Positions 21,796 to 33,384 of a stretch of DNA of 64,000 nucleotides are shown here, piece by piece. The DNA comes from Przewalskia tangutica (Eukaryota > Streptophyta > Magnoliopsida > Solanales > Solanaceae). The translations under genes were made by a program, and so were the position numbers. Where the stretch lies: the NCBI GenBank assembly GCA_029844215.1, contig CM056724.1, positions 1,978,307 through 2,042,306 on the forward strand, read 5' to 3'. The notes beneath the pieces are model-generated. The model was not told the DNA's origin. It did no database searches and was given only the letters and a program-made list of their open reading frames with translations. How positions within the stretch are numbered: the stretch's first letter is position 1; each line of letters starts with the position of its first letter.

Positions 21796-24322
21796 ATGAA
21801 CAAAATTCTCACTTTTGCTTTGCTCTTCACTTCATTCTTTCTCATCTTTGACACAACTAAATGTGATGAAACAGTGATTAGAGATGCATTGCTCAAGTTT
21901 CTTGCAGAGGTTTCTAACAATAATAGTACAATTCTTGGTACTAATTCAGGCTGGAACTCAACATCTGATCCTTGCAAGGACAATTGGCTCGGTGTTACAT
22001 GTAACACGAAGACTCTCTCCGTGGAGAAAATCATTCTTGATGGTTACAATTTTTCCTCTGGAACATTCGATACCTCCACGATTTGTAACGTGGAGCCTAT
22101 CGCGGACACCCTTTTCGTACTGAGTCTCGAAAACGACCTACTTCACGGGGAAAACTTGGACAGTATAGATAAATGCAAGCATCTAACACACCTTGTTCTT
22201 GGTGGAAACCGGTTCTCGGGTAGCATTCCTCGGTCTTTTTCAAGATTGAATAACCTGAAAAGGCTTGACATATCCAACAATGGATTATCAGGGGTTCTGC
22301 CTGATTTATCCAGGATATCGGGGCTGATTGAATTTGATGCTCAGAATAACAAGCTATCAGGGGAGTTGCCTGAATTTAATTTCTCAAACTTTTTTGCATT
22401 TAATGTCTCTTTCAACAATTTCAGTGGATTGATTCCACCTGAGGGTGATCGTTTCCCTGTTAGTAGCTACACGGACAATCCTTTGTTGTGTGGCTCCCCG
22501 TTGGCAAGAAAATGCTCGTCCTTGTACGAAAAGTCAGAATCAGCTGATCAAGACAATCCAAAGAGCGGCATATCAAGAAATGAAATTCTCATGTTTTCAG
22601 GTTATTTCCTGATAGGCCTGGCTCTCGTTCTTGTTATCCTACTATGCATCTACAAAAAACGGAAAGAGAAGCAGAAGAAGAAAGAATCAAGGATCGAAGC
22701 GTTGAAAAAAATGGCTATAGTTGATCATGATAGTGAAAGGCTTACTATTACATCAACGGAATCAAAAAAAGGCACGAGCAATTCAGATATCTCGTCAACT
22801 GTTATTTCGTCTGATGAGAGCAACACCGCGGTTTCACAGTCACTCGTGGTTCTTACGAGTCCAGAGGCGAATAACGGGTTGAGATTTGAGAATTTACTTA
22901 AGGCTCCAGCAGAGTTGCTTGGAAGAGGGAAACATGGAAGTGTGTATAAAGTGATGTGTGACAATCCTAAAATGACACTGGCTGTCAAGAGGATAAAAGA
23001 TTGGTCAATATCTAGTAGTGAATTCAAGAACAGAATGCAGAAACTAGATCAAATTAGGCATCCAAATGTGTTGCCTGCTGTTGCTTTTTATTCTTCTAGA
23101 CAAGAGAAGCTTTTGGTCTATGAGTACCAAAATAGTGGTAGTCTTCTTCTACTTCTACAAGGTAAGTTTCATTCAAGTTGTTCTTCTCTATTGAATTGTG
23201 TGACATCTAAGAACTTAAACTTTGCACGAGGGCCTGATTCTTTTTCATCATCTAAGCATGTGAAGATTCTTTTTAGTGACAGTGAGATTTCAATATGTTC
23301 TAATACCGCATGAAATTGTGAGACGTGGTCATCTAAAAGCTTAAACTGTGTAAAAAGCCCAAATTTTGCTTACTTAATTATGTTAGATCAATGAGTAGTA
23401 TTTAGGCTTTTAGGTTTGTTTAAGGTATAAATCCGCCCCCCCCCCCCCCCCCCATAAAGGCATACGGATCACTACATCTATTGTTTATTGAACTGTGTGA
23501 TCATCTTATCTTAAAGTTTGAACTGCATGAGGACCTATCTTTTTTACCATTGTGGGAAGTGATTAAGCTCTCATAGTACCATTTTAAATTGTGAGACGTC
23601 ATCTGAAAACAAAAAATGTTAAAAAGTGTGAGCTTTGTGTTTAGTTAATTATGTTAGATCAATGGACAATGTTTAAGCTTTGATCCGTTTACAACAATTA
23701 CATCTTCAACACTCATGTCATCTGCTTATCAGGAATCCAGATAGGCCAAACATTTCATTGGAGCAGCAGACTTTCTATAGCAGCTGGCGTAGCCGACGCT
23801 TTAGCTTTCATGCATCAGGAGCTTCAACATGACAGAATTGCTCATGGAAACTTAAAATCATCGAACATTTTGTTGAACAAGAACATGGAGCCATCGATCA
23901 GTGAATATGGTCTTATGAGCATTGCTGAAATTAGTACTACTACTACAAGCAGTTCCAATTATGTCTTCCCCATAACTGATGAAAATGTACGAGCAATGTT
24001 TAAAGCAGATGTTTATGCATTTGGTATCATTCTTTTGGAGTTGTTAACAGGAAAAGTGCAAAACAATGGAATAGAACTTGCAAGTTGGGTTGTTTCTGTG
24101 CTAAGAGAAGAATGGACAGTTGAAGTGTTTGATAGAACTTTGATCCAAGAAGGTGCTAGTGAAGAGAGGATGGTTAATTTATTACAAGTGGCTGTTAAAT
24201 GTGTGAACCATTCTCCTGAGGCTAGGCCTAGTATAAACCAAGTTGCTCTCATGGTTAGCACTATACGAGATGAGGATGACAGGTCCATTGACGTTTCTGC
24301 AAGTACTAGTACTATCATCTAA
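21796..24322 (+). CDS. LRR receptor-like kinase, probable inactive kinase (two exons)
   Basis: Exons are 21,796-23,161 and 23,733-24,322 (intron 571 bp, GT-AG, phase 1), giving 651 aa. Domains in order: signal peptide (about 1-24), an LRR N-terminal cap with WNSTSDPCKDNWLGVTC, a few LRRs (LTHLVLGGNRFSGSIP, LKRLDISNNGLSGVLP), one membrane helix (about 266-286) followed by a Lys/Arg stop-transfer stretch, then a kinase domain. The kinase keeps the glycine loop (LGRGKHGSVYK, from 375) and VIb-type text, and the Lys of AVKRIK (398). However, the catalytic HRD is replaced by AHGNLK (Asp to Asn at 495) and DFG by EYG (513-515). It is therefore most like the plant 'probable inactive receptor kinase' LRR-III group, plasma-membrane proteins thought to signal as pseudokinase scaffolds. 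The ligand cannot be inferred. The frame is intact. The last 110-150 bp are duplicated just downstream. Confidence 0.93.
23190..23700 (+). repeat. Diverged tandem repeat within receptor-kinase intron
   Basis: Two related blocks (from 23,191 and from 23,488) share 'ttgaa(t/c)tgtgtga', 'gaattgtgagacg'-like text and 'atgttagatcaatg' (23,380 and 23,651). Their offset is about 270-300 bp, and a C homopolymer (about 23,437-23,452) sits between them. The intron appears to have grown by internal duplication. Confidence 0.65.
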
Positions 24323-24530
24323 TCAGAACTGGACGTTTCAAATTGTTCGTCATTTTTCACTTCCCACTCTCCTGAGGTTAGGCCTAGTATAAACCAAGTT
24401 GCTCTCATGGTTAGCACTATACGAGACAAGGATAACAGGTCCATCGACAACTCTACAAGTACTAGTATTGTCATCTGATTAAAACTGAACCCTTCCTTCG
24501 TTTCAAACTGTTTGTGATTTTTCTTCTCTT
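24206..24530 (+). repeat. Tandem duplication of the receptor-kinase 3' end (period 156 bp)
   Basis: The end of the kinase coding sequence (about 24,206-24,358, including its stop at 24,320-24,322) is repeated at about 24,362-24,530. Examples are 'cctgagg(c/t)taggcctag', 'ctcatggttagcactatacg', the Ser/Thr-rich tail codons and a second stop, followed by the same 3'-UTR start. The second copy lies after the real stop codon. It is therefore probably transcribed as 3' UTR and not translated. Confidence 0.9.
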
Positions 24531-24762
24531 CTAGAAAAGGGTTAACTATTTTTTTAAGATAGAGTTTGGGACTAAGAATGTACTTTATTATTGATCGTAA
24601 GCTCATGAAATACTTTAGACATTCAACAGTATGTTCAGTGGGAGTTGATATTCTCTGACTTGTAGCAATGTCTTTACTTATCTTGATTTAAGTCTCTGGA
24701 GTACAATACTAGATAAGATTAAAAATGATTACATCTGTCAGAAAATGCAAGTAGCATGCATT

Positions 24763-25110
24763 GAGGATAAAATAAGAGAAGGCCGATTGAGATGGTGTGG
24801 TTATGTCCTGCGTCAACCTAAAATGCACCAATTTGTAGGTGTGAAACTATGGTGAGTGAAGCATTGGTGGAGCTAGTAAGGGCCGAGGGGGTTCATGACC
24901 CCCCTTCGGTGAAAAATTACACTGTATATACAAGGTTAAAATTATTTTTTACGTATATTTAATAGACGTTGAACCCCCTTAGCTTCTTCGTATCTTTACT
25001 TATTTATATTTTTGAACCCCTAAGTAAAATTTCTGGCTCCGCCACTTGAGTGAAGGTGTTAAAAGGGACGAGGTAGAACTGATATCGGAAAGAAATTGTC
25101 TTGTTTGGAT
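24763..25110 (+). pseudogene. RTE LINE 3' fragment split by a MITE
   Basis: From 24,763 the frame reads EDKIREGRLRWCGYVLRQPK, the conserved tail of RTE reverse transcriptases (compare EARLRWFGHVRRRDT at 9.6 kb). It is interrupted at 24,862 by a 185-bp MITE and resumes at 25,056 with 'gtgttaaaagggacgaggta'. It is a short, non-functional fragment. Confidence 0.7.
24862..25046. mobile_element. hAT-like MITE nested in RTE fragment
   Basis: The left end cattggtggagctag and the right end ctggctccgccact are inverted. They are flanked by TGAGTGAAG at 24,853-24,861 and 25,047-25,055 (8 or 9 bp, depending on where the end is set). Ends of the CAGTGGCGGAGCCA type and an 8-bp duplication are hAT features. 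A possible relative with ends tgcggaggcggat and atccacctctgc lies at 56,838-57,037. Confidence 0.85.
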
Positions 25111-25607
25111 TGTGCGGTAGCTGTTGTAGTAGTATTAGTTTGTACAATGAACGATTATATTAGTGGACTGATTCGACCATGACTTAATCCAGTGTTAAAA
25201 CAGTAAATCAAACTCACGTCATTAGTAACTCTGGAATTCAAGATTAGTAAATGAAATCAACTGACAAATTATATATTTGTAAAAGGAAAAAAATAAAAAA
25301 TAGAATGTCTATATTGTCTACTGTAAGGAGGTTATTAATTTTGACATTTAAGACCAACTTCCTGATGGTCACTGTAAAGAATTTACAAATTTCTATCTGA
25401 TCTTTGAGGTAGGAAGAAAATAAACCACCTATCTGCACTAATTTGCTCAATATGCTTTCCAAAAAATCCTCATTGTTCCTGTAAGAAAACAGCCATGAAT
25501 TTGTTCCCAATGGGGGAACTGGCAACTGCTCGGAGTCCAAAACACGATCCCTTACAGATATCCTCAGAAATGTTTCTCTATGGATACAACGGTACTGTGG
25601 TTAAGAC

Positions 25608-28600
25608 TCACGAGGGGAGGTTACTGAAGCCGAAGTACACAGTTCGTTGGTGAAATGCATTGACTGCATAATCCACCTGGAAATGTCCCAACTGAGACTT
25701 GAATCTAAGGCCATATCCGAGCCCAACTCCGTTTCCTGGTTTGCCATGCCTAAGAGCAGGATTTCCTGAAATGCATCAATGGCTTAAATGTTAAAAGAAA
25801 ACATGTTAGAAAATGCTTCTTATGAACCTAGGACACTAGGATAGTGTATTCTTTTCGTCCACAAAAACAAGACAACCATCGAGAAGCTCAAAATGTTTAT
25901 GTATGAGTTTCTGAGGGATACACATGTGTGAAAGGATGAAGCATTTTTTTGCCCTTTTGTTGCTCGGACCCTCCAAAAATGTTGCCGTACCCATGTCGGA
26001 TCCTCCAAAAATGCTTAACTTTTGGGAGTATCCAACACATCCGACAATATTTTCGAAGAATCCGAGCAACATCAGAAGGAGTAACTTTGTCCACCAAGAC
26101 TTTAACTTGCATCACTCATTTAGAAGAAGAGCTTTATCTTGCTCATTGATACTTCTATCTAAACGCAAAGAAAATGATGGAATCTTTATAAATCATACTA
26201 CAAAAAGAAGAAAACACATCTTATGTGTAGAAACTAGAAACCACAAAAGGAATTAAAAGACCTACTCTAGAGAACTAGGAAATTATCCCTATTTCATGTC
26301 GTTACAGTTAACCCTATCTATAAAATAGGAAACTAGAAACTGAAATGATTAATTCTACGAATCTGTTAGCTGACACAACTAAGTTTCTTTCCTTTTTAAC
26401 ACGTGCCCCTCTAGTTGGCATGAACTTATAATTCTACGAATCTGGTAGCTGAAAAGATCGGATCCTTGATTCTTGATACACCTCTCAAATGGATCCCTAC
26501 TCACTAAATTGTCCAATTGTCTCTAATTTCTCATCAATAAAGTTTTTGTACACCTCCACATGTTTGGTTGTGTCCTTAAAAATTGGGTTATGAGCAGTTG
26601 AGGTGGTATACACATTCCCACGCCTGTCCCTTTATCAACGCCTCACAGAAACCAAACGCAACTGATCTGAATTCTGCTTCAGCATTGTTTCTCACCACCA
26701 CATTGTGTTTTTAACTTCTACACGTGACGAAATTTTCCTCCAACTCAAGACCAACAACCAGCATAGATCAGCCAAATTCTAACCCTAGCCTGATCTGCAT
26801 CTATCTAAGTTTCTATTAGCAAATATTCTCTTCTTTTGAATTGCAAACAATACCTTTCAGATATCTCAGGATTCGAAACACTGCCTCAGATTATACTAAA
26901 CTAAGGAAATGAATGAACTGACCGACCATGCTTGCTGCAGAGGATATGTGTGATAACTAGAATTGCCTTCAGTTAAAATGGTATTACTTTAATAGTGTTA
27001 CTCTAATACATACAACACCCCTTGAAAATGATTTAGTAAAATCAACTAGTGTTACTCTCTCGTGATCTTGTTGAGGGTTGTCTTCATGAACTTATCCTAC
27101 CATGTACCTTATGAGAATATATGTGTATCTACGTTTTTACAATGAAACCTAAGGACGCATTTAGATATCGAAAGAAGTAGCTAACCATAACCAAAGCATC
27201 ATTAAGCTTTAACTGCTCAAGTCATACGCTAAATCATTAATAGCTTCATGCAAAACAAAAGGTTGAAACCCTTACAACAAGTTTCCTACTCAATACAAGC
27301 TCAACATGAGACAAACAAGTTAAAAACAAGCAATGCAAAATACACAGAAAATTAAATAAAACATTATAAAAATGAATTTCTCATCCCGATTATCTGGAGA
27401 TGTCACATTTACTGGCAGCCCCACACCCCCCAAACCCTAACCCAAGCAACATAAGAAAACAAAGAAAGACTACACAACTACGCAAACATGCATTCTCTAA
27501 CATTTCCAAAAGGAATAATCAACAGGAAGGTCTTATAAAATTCTCAACAACATACCCAGTATAGTCCGCAAGTGGGGTCTGGGGAGGGTGGGTGTACACA
27601 GACCTTACCCCTACCTTTGTGGGGTAGAGAGATTGTTTCTGATAGACCCTCGGCTCAAGATTTTCTAAAATTTTCACATATATATTTTTCTAAATTCCAA
27701 CAGTAGTCAGTGACATAAAGCAAACCTTCTGCATGATGTGAAAATTACTAAGTCACTAACCAGGCACATGACGACCTGAGCCCAAATCAGATCCGCAATC
27801 CAAGAAAATGGCACCATCAAGCATTTGGCTCTGGAATGAGAAGCATTAGGTGTGAGGCTCCACAATATAAAATTTAATAGGTTCAAATGGATGCAGACAG
27901 GAACTAGCGATGTGTAGTATCTGAAACTAGTACATACTATTTCACATACAAGGTAGAAGCAAATAAGCGATAAATTAAATCAGGGAACTCCCTTCCTTCT
28001 CTTGCAACTAAGAGGATTTCCAGCTAGCATTTCACTTTTGTAATTCTGTTATATCATTTCTTACAACTGATCTTTTCCTCTCTTTTTTTCTTTTAACAGT
28101 CAATTCTGTCAACTAATCTTTGTTAATATTTTTTTTCTTCAAATTAGAAAAAAGGTTCTTTCGACTTTAAAGCGCTCTCCTATGATAATTTATCTTACAA
28201 TATAATTCTCGCATAACGACAGTACATTTCTTCAAGGTCAAATTCTTCAACTAAGACAGGACATCATAGCCAATAAAAAGTCGAGCATTTTTCTTAACAC
28301 CACTTAAGAGTCTGTCCACCCTATTTGCTACTGAACCATAAAAGTTTGTATCATAATGCTCCAGAAAGATGAAAGAAAGGTCTAATCAAAAGTCTAAGAA
28401 GACATAGTGGTATTAAAGGAGCCAAAGGAAAAGAGTAGTAGAATTAAGCCCTTGTGAGTCCCTCTCAGAAGCCAACAAAGTTGAAGTGTTTGACAAAGTA
28501 AGACATTTGTTAATTGCAATCTCAGAAGATCCTATGAGTTTGCTTGTATCTAAGAGTTAAATGTCGCTGGCATTTCCAGCTGGTAGCTTGATTAAAAAAG

Positions 28601-31600
28601 CTGATAGATGCCAAAAACAGATAATACCTCATCACAATCTGATTCAAATAACTGTATCATACTAAGCGCAATAGAGTTTTCAGAAACCAAAATAAAGAAA
28701 TTGACATACTAAGCGCAATATGTTTTTCAGAAACCAAAATAAACAAATCCATTTCTCAAGTCTGTGCTAAACAGTTACTTTTTTTGGTTCTGAATCATTG
28801 AATGCCATTTGAAATTAGCAAGATTTCGACCATATTTTTGCATCATTAAGGAAGTTAAGAGACTAGAATAATAATAGAAAATATTTTTGCAAAATGTGCA
28901 ACCAAACGACTATTATACAAGCAAAGATCAAATAACATACAAATCAAAACATACCAAAGGAAACGTCAATTCATTGTTAGCAACCAGACAAGATCTACCA
29001 CAACCAACAGCTCCTTCACCATACCCTCGGACACTACCAAGCCCCCCAATTGCAAAAGCTTGATAAGGAGCTATATCCCCCACGATAGAACCACCTGTGA
29101 GGCTGTCAGACAAAACGGTAGGACTTTAGGATATGGAAAGATGCATTAGAAAGGAAAACAAGAAAATAAAACTATACAGGACAGAAAACATTGTTTAACA
29201 GCAAGGCTTAATAGTTTTTGCAGGACTAATATCAACATGAATGTATCCTCCAGAAAAATTCCAACTTGTTGCAAAGACCCATACACCATATGACCATTAA
29301 GTGTGTGGGCAATCGGACTAGAATCATAACTAATACACCTTGCTCCCTTTTCAATCATGTGAACCCAGTGTTGAAGGACCATTGATATAGTATCCCATTC
29401 AATAATTTCTCTCGCAACACGCAAGAACAAAAATCTGACGACAGTAACAAATTATCTAGGAACACCCAATCTATCAACTTTTATCCACTCCTATGCTGCC
29501 CAAAGCCAAACCCGTCAGAGATGGCTGGTTGCTGGAGAATCAATGTTTTGCTTAGTTTCTGTAGTTCTAGAATCCTGGGGGAAGGAAGAGCTTCTCTCTC
29601 TCAGATTTAAATATTCGTAATTTCACTAAGCAGGCGAAAAAACTAGTAAATCTAAATAAACCATCAATGATATTTTTCAAGAACAATAGAAGCTAATAAA
29701 TCTGACTAACAATTGAAGATTATTTATTAAGAATAAACAAATAAATAAGCAGAATCCACAATTCTTAACTACTGCTTTATGTTGAACATGAAGAGCAAAG
29801 TAGATCTAAAAACCCAAATTTCTATTAGTTCGAAAAGCAAAGTAGAGTTAAAATCTCAATATTTTCTATTAGTTCCAAGTCCAGCTTCCATGTGTTTACT
29901 TGTTTCCATAAATATCAAAGCACATAGATCTTGACTTGACCTCTCCAATGCATAAGTCGTATTTCAAACATCTTTCACCTTTGACTTGCTGACACTGCTT
30001 CCCTGATGCTTTGATAATTTAGTTCAGTATTTCCTACATGTTTCCTCTTGTGCTTCTCACATTAATATTTGGCCACTTCTGAGTAACTTACCAATAAATC
30101 ATCACACTTGAAAGCACTGAATGCTAACTTTCACTATTTTATATATGTTGTTCTCGTGGCAATTGGACGCTTATTTATCTTTACTTCATTTTAAATCTTT
30201 GTTTGATCAGTAAATGTAGTACTGGTTGAACTTGGTTGTAAAAACCAACTACGCCAAATTGATAAATCTTCAACTGTCCTAAATAAAAATATCACACACC
30301 TCGTCAAGAGAAAAGCTGGCCCGAGTTTTAGTCCCCTTGATGCAACAAACTTGAATCGGTTGAAGATCAGCCATTTGGAAAGAATAGGAACCCCTTGTTC
30401 AATTTGCAGGCTAAACTGGACAAGTGTGCGCACATGTTTTAGAAAGCATATAGAACATAGCATGTAGTATGACATCAAAATCGATGAGAAATTTAGAATA
30501 TTTGCAGTGAATTACTTGAGAAAAACTATGATCGTTTGCTTTTGCATATCGAGACTCCTGTTTAACTACTACCATACTATCATTATAGCCACCACTGCAA
30601 AGCAAGCAATTGTCAGTATACACAGAGTCAGAACCCAATTAAATGAAGTTAAGAATCGGTAATAGCTCAAGCTACCTGCAAGTCACCGGAAACCCATGAA
30701 TATCTCTGTTTATCGAGCGACCCTCATCACTTACCGGACGAATATGCTGCATGGGAAATAACATTTATGCTTTCCTCAAACAAATCAAGGCTTAGAGCAT
30801 CACACTTGATATTTAAATAACATGCCTATAGAGTTTCCATTAAGGGTGTGTTTGGTATGGATTCCAATTTTCCCATGTTTGGTTGGTCAAAATGTTTTGA
30901 AAAATATTTTCTCTAGGAAAACAAGTTCCTTAAAAATGAGGAAAACGACTTCCCTAGTAGAAGTAGGGAAAACAAGTTCCATAAGTAATATTCCAAATTC
31001 ATTGTCTCTTCTCCGCTCATCCAATACCCACCCTTTGACCATCCCACCACCCCCGAATCCCCCACTCCCCACCCCATATTGTTTGCTAGATTACATATAA
31101 ATGCTCTTGGGATAATATTTTTTCGCTTACTTACCAAACACTAGAAGATAAGTAAAAACCACTTATTTTCCAAATAAAAACATTTTCCTTCCTACCAAAC
31201 ACACCCTAAGTGTTATCATTTGCACTTACCTCAAATTTTATACTTGTTTTGCTGCTCCAGTTGGAACTTGCTGGCTCGCTCAAATCTAAGCCAGCAGAGA
31301 AGCTACATAAGTTAACGCCACCACTTCCTGAGCGAGAGAAGTTGTCATCTGGTAAGCCATGTACCCCAATCTCGGGAGAAACAGAATGCTGGCCAACAAG
31401 TATAGTTCGGATTAAAGTCCATGATGTGTCAGATTTTCCATACATAACAATAAGTTGTTTTAAAGCCAACTTCTCAAACTGAAGCTTAAAAATAGGTTGA
31501 ACTGGTTCTCATTTCAAATAAATGTGACTCCGGGGGAGATGGGCTACACAGAAGAGTTATGCTCGTCACCGCAATACGGTCCTCTTTTATAACTGATTGA

Positions 31601-32712
31601 AAATTGGTAATGAAATTATAAAGAACAATGGGAGGTGGAATTGTTCATTTTAAACATACTCAGACCCACATATTTAATTTGAATTCCACAACCCCTTCAT
31701 GGACCAAATTTTTCAAAATTCAAAATATTCAGTCCTTGAGCATTTATTCATCTTTGACCAAAAAATAATAAATAAATATATGTATATAACAAAATAAAAT
31801 AAAAATATTTGAGTATAGCAAACCTGAATGACAAAAGACTGTTGAGCGAGCCATTCTGGTCTTGGCTTCCGGTAAGTAATCAAGATATTGGAATCATAAA
31901 GTCCTTTATTCCACAAAACATCTAGCTTCTCGCTCTTGCCAAATAAATTTGGATGTTTTATGCAAAGACTGTCAGAATAAAAAGAAAAAGATTATCAATC
32001 TAAGTATGAGTAGAACAAAACACTTTTAAAACCCAAAACCCCTCAACCCTCCATCCTTATAAACCCCAACAAAAAATCTATAACCAAAACAAAAAGAAGT
32101 TTAAAAATTCAAGAGTAGGGCAGGAGAGAACTATATTACCTGCCAATTACCAATTCAAGGGGGCTGCCAGAATTTCTGTTTTACAGATACAGAACAACAA
32201 TATTAGAAAGAAATAAAGAGTGAAGAACTAATGAATAACAAACCAATTGGAAAATGTTCTTTAATATGTAAAAACCTGAAAGGCTGGAGCATCAAAGCAG
32301 CGCATAGTTTATGGGTGAAATCCACATTGACATCTATTTTAGCTGCAAGAAAGACCAGCTCAAATTCAAGAAAGCAAATAAAAATTCAAGCTTTTACAAT
32401 ATAAAGCACAAAAAGGTACTATCAGTCAGCACCCACTATGGCCAACCAAAAGCACATTTGCATAGGCAAATTCAAAAGAAAATCTCCAATCTGTTGTGAG
32501 AGAACAATATAAAGCAAAACCAAAACTATAGGTATCCATCATTTGTTTTTTTTGGTGAAGAACTATAGGTACCCATTATTGGCACACAAAAAACACTTCA
32601 TGAAACACAAATTTTAGGGAGTTATGAGATAATAAATTTTGGGTTTTATTCAAGAAATGAAGGATAAAAAGAAGATACCTTTGCCAGCATGAATGCTTTT
32701 CTGAGCACCCAT
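25608..32712 (-). CDS. OEP39: Chloroplast outer-envelope Omp85-type beta-barrel protein (OEP39/P39-like), 11 exons
   Basis: The minus-strand exons are 32,679-32,712, 32,276-32,342, 32,140-32,175, 31,824-31,968, 31,230-31,388, 30,676-30,746, 30,516-30,594, 30,300-30,415, 28,955-29,102, 27,761-27,830 and 25,608-25,765. They sum to 1083 bp (360 aa plus stop), with GT-AG at every junction and phases that agree throughout. The protein starts MGAQKSIHAGKAKIDVNVDF and contains HPNLFGKSEKLDVLW, VGVHGLPDDNFSRSG-type text, GLGSVRGYGEGAVGCGRS (the Omp85 VRGY motif) and the barrel end GLGYGLRFKSQLGHFQVDYA. The length equals that of Arabidopsis P39/OEP39, a relative of OEP80 and Toc75 that lacks POTRA domains. 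It should be an integral plastid outer-membrane beta-barrel; its precise function is not established. Introns carry a Tourist MITE, a copia relic, a fold-back element and a SINE-like repeat. Confidence 0.94.
25955..26073. mobile_element. Fold-back MITE, terminal kin of the 18.5 kb element
   Basis: The left end gttgctcggaccctcc and the right end gaatccgagcaac are inverted. Internal 'atgttgccgtacccatgtcgg' and 'ccaacacatccgacaatattt' also pair, so most of the 119-bp segment can fold on itself. It lies in the last intron of the minus-strand OEP39-type gene. No clear target duplication is visible. Confidence 0.7.
26470..26900 (-). pseudogene. Ty1/copia RNase H fragment, degraded
   Basis: In the minus strand, broken frames read AVFRILRYLKG, NAEAEFRSVAFGFCEAL and a THVEV-like position. 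These correspond to the end of the copia RT and the RNase H motifs (SSAEAEY-like and KHI(E/D)V-like). Stops and indels are frequent. It lies in the 2-kb last intron of the OEP39-type gene, in the same strand. Confidence 0.75.
27547..27655 (-). repeat. GTT-tailed SINE/RTE 3' end, minus strand
   Basis: The plus strand reads 'caacaacatacccagtatag', 'gtggggtctggggaggg', 'cagaccttacccctacc' and 'gatagaccctcggctcaag', the inverse of the repeat at 10,070. It lies inside intron 10 of the OEP39-type gene. Confidence 0.7.
30844..31206. mobile_element. Tourist-like MITE next to an OEP39 splice donor
   Basis: The ends GGGTGTGTTTGGTA and TACCAAACACACCC are perfect inverted repeats, flanked by TAA (30,841-30,843 and 31,207-31,209). 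The 363-bp element has a C-rich interior around 31,030-31,080 and no coding frame. It lies in OEP39-type intron 5, and its right end is 23 bp from the exon boundary at 31,230. Confidence 0.92.
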
Positions 32713-33384
32713 TAGTCCATTAATGAGTTCTTGCCACCATTCAAATTGATTGAAACTTCTATAAGGTCTGTTGTTTTTAGTTGTCTAGTGTCTCTACTAC
32801 CTCTTTGTACGTAGTTCATAGGATTGTATTGTATAAACGAAAAAACGAATATAAAGAAAACATAAGAGGAGGGAAATTGGGAATAGCAAGTTATCTCTTG
32901 CTTTGTAGATTGGCTCACCACTTTGCCCTCCTTCTCTGCACGTGGTGTGCAGTTTGTGACACTATAATCTTGATTTTTTTTTAAAATGTCACGCAGCTGT
33001 AATGTGACTTAAACTCGCATTTTCGAGTTAAAAGTGATAGATCTTACCATCTGATCAATCCGCTCTTATCAAATTCTTGATGTTGAATTAAATTTCAAAA
33101 GATAAAAAAGGATCAAATTTACGCTTTTAACTATGGGAGAAAATAGTGTTACTATCTTTTGGTAATAATTATATTTTTGATGTCTAAAAATTGGACCACA
33201 ATTGTCCTAGAAACTAAACCCCCGGTTTGGATGGTTGTTCCCAGCAGTTCATTATTTTCCCAAAAGATACTTTTGATTGTTTTTATTATCGGGATCAAAA
33301 CTAACTACGTAATTATATTTGATAATTACACTTGTCAATTAAATATGATATTGAAAATGTCACTGTAATTACATTAAAATCAAT

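Larger units (their letters stand above)
24540..25607. other. Intergenic between convergent genes, RTE and MITE remnants
   Basis: This lies between the 3' ends of the plus-strand receptor kinase and the minus-strand OEP39-type gene. The only recognisable content is an RTE LINE remnant (24,763-25,110) with a nested hAT-like MITE. No coding region is seen. Confidence 0.6.

Noticed and set aside
25924..26256. 110-codon plus-strand frame
   Set aside because: It reads through the fold-back MITE and into intron sequence of the minus-strand OEP39-type gene.
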